From: Fibrisoma montanum | Lineage (GTDB): Bacteria; Bacteroidota; Bacteroidia; Cytophagales; Spirosomataceae | Length of the DNA: 64,000 nt | Assembly (NCBI RefSeq): GCF_003583365.1 | Contig: NZ_QXED01000003.1 | Span: 558,001-622,000, forward strand | Direction: 5' to 3' | Shown: piece after piece, positions 36,677-42,906 of the stretch | Layout of the letters: each line of letters starts with the position of its first letter | Position numbering within the stretch: the first letter of the stretch is position 1 | Translations under genes and position numbers: made by a program | Notes under the pieces: model-generated | What the model was told of the DNA's origin: nothing | What the model saw: the letters and a program-made list of their open reading frames with translations, nothing else | Databases searched by the model: none

Positions 36677-37774
36677 ATGCAACTACTTCTGCTCACCCTC
36701 GTTTCCTTCATTGTCCTCACCTCTGAAGCTGCACCGGAACCACCCAGGCGCCGGACGACGGTGTCCATCGTTAAAGATCAGTTCTATATCAACGGCCAGC
36801 CGACGTTCAGGGGCCGGACGTGGAACGGGTACCGCATTGAGGGGCTGCTGCCTAATTCGAGAATGGTCCAGGGCATTTTCGATGATCAGAATCCCGAGAC
36901 ACGGGCGCAGTGGGCCTACCCGGACACCAAAGTCTGGAACCCCGACCGCAACACCGACGAGTTCGTAGCCGCCATGCCAACCTGGAAACAGCATGGGCTG
37001 CTGGCCATTACGCTCAATCTGCAGGGCGGCAGTCCGCAAGGGTATTCCAAAGAGCAACCCTGGCATAACTCCTTTTTCAACGCCGACGGCAGCTACCACC
37101 CGTACTACATGCGGAGACTGGTCCGGATTCTGGACAAAGCCGACGAGCTGGGTATGGTGGTGATTCTAGGGTACTTTTATTTCGGGCAGGACGAGCGGCT
37201 CAAGGACGAAGCCGCCGTGATCAACGCCGTCGATAACATTACGGGTGAATTGCTCGAAAAAGGGTATCAGAACGTACTGGTCGAGATTAACAACGAATGC
37301 AACATCCGGTACGACCACGCCATTTTGCAGCCCGATCGTATCCACGAGCTCATTCGGCGCGTGAAGGCAAAGAAGCTGCGGGGTCGTCGGTTGCTGGTCA
37401 GCACGAGCTATGGCGGGGGTACCATTCCAAAAGAAAACGTAGTACGGGAGGCCGACTTTCTGCTGCTGCACGGCAACGGCGTCAGTGACCCGAACAAAAT
37501 TAAGGAGATGGTTCAGCAGACCCGTGCGGTGGCCGGTTATCGCCCCATGCCCATCGTCTTTAACGAAGACGACCATTTCGACTTTGATAAACCCGCCAAC
37601 AACTTCGTAGCGGCTACGAGCGTCTACGCGTCCTGGGGTTTCTTCGACTACCGCATGAAGGACGAAGGTTTTGATGAGGGCTACCAGTCCATCCCGGTCA
37701 ACTGGCAGATCAGCTCCCCCCGCAAGAAAGGCTTCTTCGAGAAAGTCAAAGAAATCACCGGGGTAAGTTTTTAA
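36677..37774 (+). CDS. Secreted GH-like TIM-barrel protein (cellulase/GH5-like)
   Basis: A 365-residue protein with a signal peptide (MQLLLLTLVSFIVLTSEA). It opens VSIVKDQFYINGQPTFRGRT and continues with a TIM barrel: GLLAITLNLQGGSP, ELGMVVILGYFYFGQDERL, NVLVEINNECNIRYDH (candidate acid/base Glu after NN), and late MPIVFNEDDHFDF (candidate second acid). The fold fits clan-A glycosidases, but I cannot assign a GH family and the nucleophile is uncertain. The frame is open to 36494, overlapping the upstream gene; 36677 is preferred for its signal peptide. Its stop lies inside the left arm of the second palindromic repeat. Confidence 0.75.
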   Translation: MQLLLLTLVSFIVLTSEAAPEPPRRRTTVSIVKDQFYINGQPTFRGRTWNGYRIEGLLPNSRMVQGIFDDQNPETRAQWAYPDTKVWNPDRNTDEFVAAMPTWKQHGLLAITLNLQGGSPQGYSKEQPWHNSFFNADGSYHPYYMRRLVRILDKADELGMVVILGYFYFGQDERLKDEAAVINAVDNITGELLEKGYQNVLVEINNECNIRYDHAILQPDRIHELIRRVKAKKLRGRRLLVSTSYGGGTIPKENVVREADFLLLHGNGVSDPNKIKEMVQQTRAVAGYRPMPIVFNEDDHFDFDKPANNFVAATSVYASWGFFDYRMKDEGFDEGYQSIPVNWQISSPRKKGFFEKVKEITGVSF

Positions 37775-37855
37775 ACGCAGAGGGGCAGAGATAACGCAGA
37801 GTACGCAAATTTTTTCTCTGTGCTCTCTGCGTTATCTCTGCCCCTCTGCGTTTAA
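37771..37855. repeat. Palindromic repeat element, type 1 copy B
   Basis: Perfect 31-bp inverted repeat (37771-37801 / 37825-37855) with a 23-bp loop, of the AAACGCAGAG type also seen at 36582-36664. It lies between the glycosidase-like gene, whose stop codon is in the left arm, and the convergent DinB gene. It could terminate both. Confidence 0.85.
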
Positions 37856-37867
37856 AGTTACGTTTAA

Positions 37868-38365
37868 TTAAAACCCTAATTCGTCTGCACTCGGGCCGTA
37901 GCTGCCGGGGATCGGGATATTCAGCAGCCGCAGGTACACACCCAACTGCGCCCGGTGGTGAATGATCTGCGACATCGACATCCGGATCATCTCACCCTTC
38001 GACGTAGCACTGTAAATCTCATCGCCATTCCGGAGTATCCAGGTTGGTTCCAGTTGCTCGTCAGTAGCCTGCCCCAGCGACGACCGCCCTTCATCCAGCG
38101 ACCGCTCGTGGAGAGTCAAAAGCTCGGTTGTGTTGTTAATGTCTTCGGGTACGTAGGGGGTTGTAGCGAAGTCAACGCCATCGGTGGTCAGGGCCAGTTT
38201 TACCCAACCCGGCAACTCAGCGATGTGGGTGGTTAACTGGCGGACCGTCATGCTTTTGGGATGGGGCTGCCAATCAAATTTGTCGTTGGGTACGCGTTCG
38301 AGCATCTTCCGCGTGGTTTGGGCTTCCTGCTCCAGTTCTTTGGCAAACATGGCTACGACTGACAT
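37868..38365 (-). CDS. DinB-family protein
   Basis: A 165-residue four-helix-bundle protein: MFAKELEQEAQTTRKMLERV, KSMTVRQLTTHIAELPGW (first metal His), and the C-terminal QIIHHRAQLGVYLRLLNIPI with the paired His ligands. This is the DinB/YfiT-like metal-binding fold used by thiol-dependent transferases and damage-inducible proteins. The reaction is not known. The start at 38365 is preferred over 38395. It is the last host gene before the cassette-like region. Confidence 0.85.
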   Translation of the reverse strand: MSVVAMFAKELEQEAQTTRKMLERVPNDKFDWQPHPKSMTVRQLTTHIAELPGWVKLALTTDGVDFATTPYVPEDINNTTELLTLHERSLDEGRSSLGQATDEQLEPTWILRNGDEIYSATSKGEMIRMSMSQIIHHRAQLGVYLRLLNIPIPGSYGPSADELGF

Positions 38366-38441
38366 ACGATTTACTGCGTTTGGTTGATGATACAAAGTAA
38401 ACCGCCCTTGGTGACAGCCCTATGTCAGTAGGGTTTGCTCA

Positions 38442-38687
38442 TTACCACACGTTGGTAGTTGGCACATGCCGCCGAAGCATTGGCCGCAGTTGTGACAGGC
38501 TATAGAACCGGCTTTTGAGGGTGTAGCCCTAGGTGTACCGCTTCACGGTTCGGCGGAGTGGTTTTACATCACCCCGAGCGTTGAACCGGTAAAGCTGTTC
38601 TTTCTCATCGAAGAAGTAATCGGGATAGCCCTCAATATCCCACACCCGCTGCACGGGTATTTGTACCTGTACATACCGTTTAGTCAC
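38442..38687 (-). pseudogene. Small ORF interrupted by an in-frame amber codon
   Basis: Reading from a GTG at 38685-38687, 52 codons (VTKRYVQVQIPVQRVWDIEG, YPDYFFDEKEQLYRFNARGD, VKPLRRTVKRYT) are followed by TAG at 38529-38531. The same frame then continues for 28 convincing codons (GYTLKSRFYSLSQLRPMLRR, HVPTTNVW) to TAA at 38442-38444. The WDIEGYPDYFFDE opening recalls NUMOD-type DNA-binding modules of homing endonucleases, but this is a resemblance only. It is probably a point-mutated remnant. The true start is uncertain. Confidence 0.55.
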
Positions 38688-38832
38688 TTCGTGCTAATCT
38701 AAGTTGGAAGTTCTGCTGGAAAACAACTTATTTGTTATTGCAAGTCCGTTCGTCTGACTCGAATTAGTTGCAGAAGCAAATGTAGTTGATTTTGAATAAG
38801 ATATAGTTCCGCAGTTTGGCGTACATACACTT

Positions 38833-38839
38833 GTTGGGT
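38833..38839 (+). repeat. Isolated attC-like right core box (array start)
   Basis: GTTGGGT fits the GTTRRRY right core box of attC sites. No GCCCAAC left box or conserved interior precedes it, so it may be the right end of a truncated element marking the first cassette boundary. With only this 7-bp match the call is weak on its own; its value is the spacing to the next four elements. Confidence 0.4.
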
Positions 38840-39048
38840 GTTTTTCCATGCTGGGCTTCTACTTCCAGCGTCCGGGCGACATTTTAAATGCCCGCGTAGG
38901 CAAGTTTGGGCATCAATTTCTGGGTCTCGTCTGACAGGCCAAGTGCCCAGAAAGTCGACGTTTTGGTTTGCGGGTCAGCGTTCGTGCGACAGGGTGAACG
39001 CTCCAACAGGCGAGGTCTTGAGAAATCAGTTATGTCATAGCCGACAGA

Positions 39049-39088
39049 CAGTATTGCTCAAAGTCTAGCAGTATTGCTTAAAGTCTAA
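39049..39088 (+). repeat. Two tandem 20-bp direct repeats
   Basis: CAGTATTGCTCAAAGTCTAG (39049-39068) and a copy with two changes (39069-39088), just upstream of the first cassette ORF. Could be an operator or slippage product. Confidence 0.6.
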
Positions 39089-39111
39089 TTGAAGTAACAT
39101 AAACTATTTTT

Positions 39112-39432
39112 ATGACCTTAAATCATCTAAATCAAGCTATCCAAGAGTGTGATAATGGACAACTTCCGTTTAACACAGGAAACATTCGCTCGTTTTTGTT
39201 TGACAAAAAATGGTATCCATTACGAGCCGTAATAAATCGAGCAATGAGCCTTGCAAATGAACCCGCAGATTTGACTAGTGATAGAGCGGTTGTTCAATTG
39301 GTTTATCTTGGAATATGGACAAGAATTTGTGATGTTAGTTTTGGTAATCCACTGCCGATAGCCATAAATCAAAATGAAAAGAATCAAGAAGTTAATAGCC
39401 TTGCCAAAGTGCTCGTTACGCTAACGAGTTAA
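39112..39432 (+). CDS. Cassette ORF 1, uncharacterised 106 aa
   Basis: A short AT-rich gene: MTLNHLNQAIQECDNGQLPF, NTGNIRSFLFDKKWYPLRAV, INRAMSLANEPADLTSDRAV. The segment FLFDKKWYPLRAVINRA resembles the N-terminal head module of some McrA/HNH-type restriction-related proteins, where a tyrosine/proline motif precedes a helix; this is a weak resemblance. There is no signal peptide. GC is far below that of the flanking genes. It is followed after about 80 bp by attC-like element A, as in integron cassettes. Confidence 0.65.
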   Translation: MTLNHLNQAIQECDNGQLPFNTGNIRSFLFDKKWYPLRAVINRAMSLANEPADLTSDRAVVQLVYLGIWTRICDVSFGNPLPIAINQNEKNQEVNSLAKVLVTLTS

Positions 39433-39512
39433 ATAGGTATGTGCGTTGTTGTCCGATCCCTATGGGGTAGCTGCCGGGTGCCAAGGTACAGGCCGCAAGG
39501 TCAAACGACGCA

Positions 39513-39599
39513 GCCCAACCGGCAGGGGGTGTAAAGGTCCGAGGTACGTATGTTCAGGTGAGTTGTGTGCTTGCCCATCAACCCCCTGGGTCGTTGGGT
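39513..39599 (+). repeat. attC-like element A
   Basis: Left box GCCCAAC (39513-39519) and right box GTTGGGT (39593-39599), 87 bp end to end. Inside, AGGGGGT (39524-39530) pairs with ACCCCCT (39581-39587). The conserved interior includes TGTAAAGGT, GTACGTATGTTCA and CCCATCA. Orientation (RYYYAAC then GTTRRRY after an ORF on the same strand) matches integron attC sites. Confidence 0.75.
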
Positions 39600-39818
39600 G
39601 TTCCGGCCAAAGCTGGGAGTGTTTGCCGCCGTCCGTGCGACAAGGAAGCCGCCCTAGTAGGCAGGTTGTGGCTCGTTGGTCAGCTTCTGTCGACACGAGA
39701 AACGTCTTAGATCGAGCAACTTTTAAAAGCGGGTTTGCCACCTAGCGTTCGACAAGCTAATCCAGTACTCGACGCATTCACAACTCAAACAAGGCCCTTT
39801 TGAAGAAATAAACTGCAA
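39600..39818. other. Cassette leader without a gene
   Basis: About 220 bp between element A and cassette ORF 2. It contains one auxiliary motif (about 39635-39665, GTGCGACAAGG...CCCTAGTAGGCAGG) and degenerate CGACA-type sequences. No ORF with coding character was found. Confidence 0.5.
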
Positions 39819-40595
39819 ATGAATACTGAACAAAAAGAATTACACAACACAAATAATTTTCTTGATATACTCAGTCAAGGATTCAAGCAAGCGGAAGAAG
39901 AAACAATACTTTTTGAAAGAATTTCTGGTGCAAAACACCCCAAAGCCATTAATAATTTGGGGAATGCTTTATCACTTTTGTACCAAGCTGCTTGTTGTTA
40001 TTGGAAATGTATCGGTGGCGATCATTCGATTGAAAAATTAATAGGTAAAGTTGTAAATCAAGCTATTAGCTCATTTCAATTATATCGAGGTTGTTTCTAC
40101 GATGAGTCTTTGATGCTTACAAGAGGAATAGGCGAAATTGCCAATTTACTTCATCTTTTCTTCTTTTTCCCTGATAAGATAGAGGTATGGAAAGCTTTAA
40201 ATAGTAGAGAACGATACAAGCAGTTTAAGCCATCGGCAGTGAGGGAAATGTTAGAAAAAAATAACTCTCTGGTTCCGATAGACAAAGATAGATATGGCAA
40301 ACTCTGCGAAATTGGTACACATCCAACGCCATCTGAAATTCCAGGACATTATACTGGAACCGGAGTACCTATATTAGGAATGATTGTTCAGCCTGTTGGG
40401 GCATACGTGTCTATTACAGAATTGTCGTATTCTGTTGGTCTTGTACTTGTTGTCACTCCAAAGCTTTTGGATTTGGACGCTGACATCGCTAAAAAGATGA
40501 AAGACATTGGATTAGAATTAATCAGGAGTTTGGGCAGTTTTAATATTATGAATTATCAGGAAAACTTAGAAAAACTTGCTCAGACAAATAAATAG
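39819..40595 (+). CDS. Cassette ORF 2, uncharacterised 258 aa
   Basis: A 258-residue, AT-rich gene. It is largely helical (FLDILSQGFKQAEEETILFE, AINNLGNALSLLYQAACCYW, GCFYDESLMLTRGIGEIANL). The middle Arg-Gly...Glu helix pattern recalls HEPN-like or DUF5677-type proteins, but no catalytic motif stands out. The C-terminal half is mixed (GHYTGTGVPILGMIVQPVGA). There is no signal peptide. The stop is 10 bp before the CCGGCGACAGG motif of element B, very compact, as expected for a cassette. Confidence 0.7.
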   Translation: MNTEQKELHNTNNFLDILSQGFKQAEEETILFERISGAKHPKAINNLGNALSLLYQAACCYWKCIGGDHSIEKLIGKVVNQAISSFQLYRGCFYDESLMLTRGIGEIANLLHLFFFFPDKIEVWKALNSRERYKQFKPSAVREMLEKNNSLVPIDKDRYGKLCEIGTHPTPSEIPGHYTGTGVPILGMIVQPVGAYVSITELSYSVGLVLVVTPKLLDLDADIAKKMKDIGLELIRSLGSFNIMNYQENLEKLAQTNK

Positions 40596-40641
40596 GGCAA
40601 CTCTCCGGCGACAGGATGCACGCCCCGTAGGAAGGTTGGCA

Positions 40642-40826
40642 GCCCAACCGCCACCGTGTTCAAGAGCGAACGAACCCAGAATAACTGTTAAATTGCCCTT
40701 CCGAACGATGCCTGATAATCAATAGGTTGTAATTTAACAGTACATCCTAATGAGGGTGTAAAGGTTGACGCTGTGGTTGTTGTTCTGAGTCGTGTGCTCA
40801 TCCATCAGCCCTCATGGGTGTTGGTT
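40642..40826 (+). repeat. attC-like element B, interrupted
   Basis: Left box GCCCAAC (40642-40648) and a degenerate right box GTTGGTT (40820-40826). The element is about 100 bp longer than A, C and D. The extra DNA includes an inverted repeat CTGTTAAATT (40685-40694) / AATTTAACAG (40731-40740). The usual interior resumes with TGAGGG (40751-40756) / CCCTCA (40809-40814), TGTAAAGGT and TCATCCATCA. Confidence 0.65.
40685..40740. repeat. 56-bp hairpin insertion within element B
   Basis: Ends are a perfect 10-bp inverted repeat (CTGTTAAATT). Its position inside an otherwise conserved element suggests insertion of a tiny palindromic sequence. No other copy was seen by eye. Confidence 0.5.
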
Positions 40827-40967
40827 GCAGGTCCAAAAAGTTGCTTCAAATTCCGGCTTGCGGGCGACAAGTTAAATGCCCCGATTAGGAAACTCGGTAT
40901 GTTAGGCAGATTGTGTTTCTGCGAGCGATGAACTAACCACTTTACCTATAGCATTAGTCATTCTATC

Positions 40968-41174
40968 ATGAGCCGATATACTATCATAAGCCGAAAACTA
41001 ATTGTCTGGGTTCGCAACATCATGTTGCTCCTCATTGTGAGTCAGCTTGTTTATTTCGCTTACCAAAAGTTTTACCTTAAAACCGACGTTAGATGGAGTT
41101 CATCTATTATTGCTCCCGTAGTGCCTCTCATTCTACTGCAACTTGCCCTTAACAAACAGTCTGGTAAGGCATAA
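40968..41174 (+). CDS. Cassette ORF 3, small membrane protein
   Basis: A 68-residue protein with two hydrophobic helices (IMLLLIVSQLVYFAYQ and SSIIAPVVPLILLQLAL) joined by a short basic/acidic loop. No known motif. AT-richer than the host genes. Element C begins about 30 bp after the stop. Being so small, the ORF could be doubted, but its position in the ORF-element pattern and two-helix design support it. Confidence 0.55.
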   Translation: MSRYTIISRKLIVWVRNIMLLLIVSQLVYFAYQKFYLKTDVRWSSSIIAPVVPLILLQLALNKQSGKA

Positions 41175-41241
41175 CGTTTTCCGCTCTGCGTGTGGGCGGC
41201 TTCTCGGCCGACAGGCTGCACGTCCCCGAAGGAGAGGCACA

Positions 41242-41326
41242 GCCCAACCGAACGGGTGTGTAAAGGTTCAGGTACCTGTGTTCAGTTGAGTTTTTCACCC
41301 ACCATCAACACCCGTTGGCGTTGGGC
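41242..41326 (+). repeat. attC-like element C
   Basis: Left box GCCCAAC (41242-41248), right box GTTGGGC (41320-41326), exactly complementary; 85 bp end to end. A 9-bp inner stem AACGGGTGT (41251-41259) pairs with ACACCCGTT (41308-41316). Interior: TGTAAAGGTT, GTACCTGTGTTCA, ACCATCA. Upstream motif CGGCCGACAGG at 41205-41215. Confidence 0.8.
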
Positions 41327-41579
41327 GCAGGTCTATAAGAGTACTTGATTGCCCAATGTCTCGGCGACAGACCCTACGGCTCGACAGGCAGCTTTAGGCT
41401 TGTATTTCCGGCTTGCAGGCGACAGGACGAACATCTCGTTTAGTCAGCCGGGTCACGTCCGACAACGCAAATGTCTCGTTAGGACAAACTTGAAGAAAGA
41501 GTATTAGATTTTTTGAAATTATTAATTTGTCTGCCAATCAGGTTTATAGAATATAGCTAATAAATTCATAATTTACAGC
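41327..41579. other. Cassette leader with repeated auxiliary motifs, no gene
   Basis: About 250 bp holding two copies of the CGACA-N-ACATCTCG/AAATGTCTCG motif (about 41415-41450 and 41456-41489), each with a short GTTTAG/GTTAGG. No ORF with coding character. The last about 90 bp are AT-rich and could hold the promoter of cassette ORF 4. Confidence 0.5.
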
Positions 41580-42065
41580 ATGACATTTAAGGATATCTTA
41601 GCTATTATAATTTTAATTTCATTTGCTGCCTATTCTACATGGAAAGGCATGCAAACGGTGGCTTCAGTGGCAATTGCTGGATTTATACTTATAATTTACA
41701 AGAGCCAAATATTAATTTTAAGAAATATAATAGTGAATTTGGTTAAGAGCACAAAACAAGCAAAACTTGGCAGTTTTGAATTGCAAATTGGAGATAAAAC
41801 TATTGAAAGCAGTAGATTTCAAAACTTTAGCACCTTAACACAGATTCTCTTAACTACTACGAGTAGTGAAGAAATTGGAGTATTAGCAGAAATAGCAAAG
41901 ACTGATAAATTCGAGCCAAAAGAAGCATTAAAAATTAAGTTAAGAGCGCTTAGAGACAAAGGGCTGATTAATCACAACAACACTTCACTAGAAAATGCCA
42001 ACGAAGTATGGATAACAGAAACAGGTAGAAATCTAATAAATGAAATCTTGAATACCACCAGATAA
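41580..42065 (+). CDS. Cassette ORF 4, membrane-anchored protein with winged-helix-like tail
   Basis: A 161-residue, very AT-rich gene. Two N-terminal helices (ILAIIILISFAAYSTWKGM and TVASVAIAGFILIIYKSQ) are followed by a cytoplasmic part. The last about 70 residues (EEIGVLAEIAKTDKFEPKEA, LKIKLRALRDKGLINHNNTS, VWITETGRNLINEIL) look like a winged-helix DNA-binding fold ending in a wing. A membrane-tethered regulator or phage-sensing protein is possible, but this is inference. Element D follows about 28 bp after the stop. Confidence 0.7.
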   Translation: MTFKDILAIIILISFAAYSTWKGMQTVASVAIAGFILIIYKSQILILRNIIVNLVKSTKQAKLGSFELQIGDKTIESSRFQNFSTLTQILLTTTSSEEIGVLAEIAKTDKFEPKEALKIKLRALRDKGLINHNNTSLENANEVWITETGRNLINEILNTTR

Positions 42066-42129
42066 GTTAATAAAAAAATTAGAACAAACCCACCGGCGAT
42101 AGGTTGCTCGTCCCGAAGGCAGGCGTTCA

Positions 42130-42217
42130 GCCCAACAAGGGAAAGGGTGTAAAGGTTGAAAGTACGTGTGTTCAAGGGAATTACTTACTCATCCATCATC
42201 CCTTTCGGGTGTTGGGC
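42130..42217 (+). repeat. attC-like element D
   Basis: Left box GCCCAAC (42130-42136), right box GTTGGGC (42211-42217), 88 bp. Inner stem GAAAGGG (42141-42147) / CCCTTTC (42200-42206). Interior: TGTAAAGGTT, GTACGTGTGTTCA, TCATCCATCA. Upstream motif CCGGCGATAGG at 42093-42103. It is the last element before host-type genes resume. Confidence 0.8.
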
Positions 42218-42364
42218 GCAAAAGCAAAATGTTATCAAAGAGCCATAGATTGGCAGTCAAAGATTTTCGTTTTCAGCGTACTGCTAATCTTGATAGATTG
42301 GTCTGGCAGCCTGACGAATTACGTATTCATAATCTATTCGTATCCACACAAATGAACATAAACC

Positions 42365-42811
42365 ATGCACGCTAAACACACCCTCGCTATTGCATTCTTC
42401 TTTCTCTTCAGTATCAGTAGTCTCTACGCCCAAACCCCCACCACAAAAAAGATGAAGATGCTCGTTCACATCACGTGCGGCCCCGCCGACCCTACCCGTG
42501 CCGCTCTTGGTTTTCTGGTTGCCAAGACTGCGCTGGCCGAAGGTCACTCCGTTACGTTATTTCTGGCCGGCGATGCGGCTACTCTGCTCCGGGACGCTGA
42601 ACTTGATAAAGTAGAGGGAGTCGGCACCGGCAAACTCCGCGAACATTACGAAGCCATTGTCAAAGCAGGTGGGCGGTTTTACGTATCGGGTATGTCGGCC
42701 AAAGCCCGGGGCATCACCGAGGCCGATCTGCAGGGCAAACCCGCTGAGTTCGCTATGCCCACGGTACTGGTTTGGTTAGCTACGGAAAACGACCGAATCT
42801 TTACGTATTGA
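42365..42811 (+). CDS. Exported DsrE-family protein
   Basis: A 148-residue protein with a signal peptide (TLAIAFFFLFSISSLYAQ) and a DsrE/DsrF-like domain: KMLVHITCGPADPTRAALGF, TALAEGHSVTLFLAGDAATL, then GGRFYVSGMSAKARGITEAD. Family members handle sulfur relay, but the periplasmic Bacteroidota forms lack an assigned role. The Cys that carries sulfur in DsrE relatives is not obviously conserved apart from HITCG. GC returns to the host level here, marking the end of the cassette region. Confidence 0.82.
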   Translation: MHAKHTLAIAFFFLFSISSLYAQTPTTKKMKMLVHITCGPADPTRAALGFLVAKTALAEGHSVTLFLAGDAATLLRDAELDKVEGVGTGKLREHYEAIVKAGGRFYVSGMSAKARGITEADLQGKPAEFAMPTVLVWLATENDRIFTY

Positions 42812-42906
42812 TGTCTGCTTGTTCCCCTACCTTTCACCCGGGGAATCTCTGCCTGTGAGTAGATTCCGGGCCTGGTCTGGCTTAGGTACGTATAGAAACC
42901 TTAGCC

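Noticed and set aside
39446-39745. ORFs on both strands across element A
   Set aside because: They run over a conserved folded element present in non-coding form elsewhere; chance open frames.
38833-42217. CRISPR array as an explanation for the repeats
   Set aside because: Elements are 85-185 bp, palindromic, separated by 0.5-1.2 kb units with ORFs; no short regular repeats or cas genes.
38400-42364. Integron integrase within the array
   Set aside because: None of the ORFs shows the R...H-x-x-R...Y motif or size of a tyrosine recombinase. The search was by eye on the translated frames.
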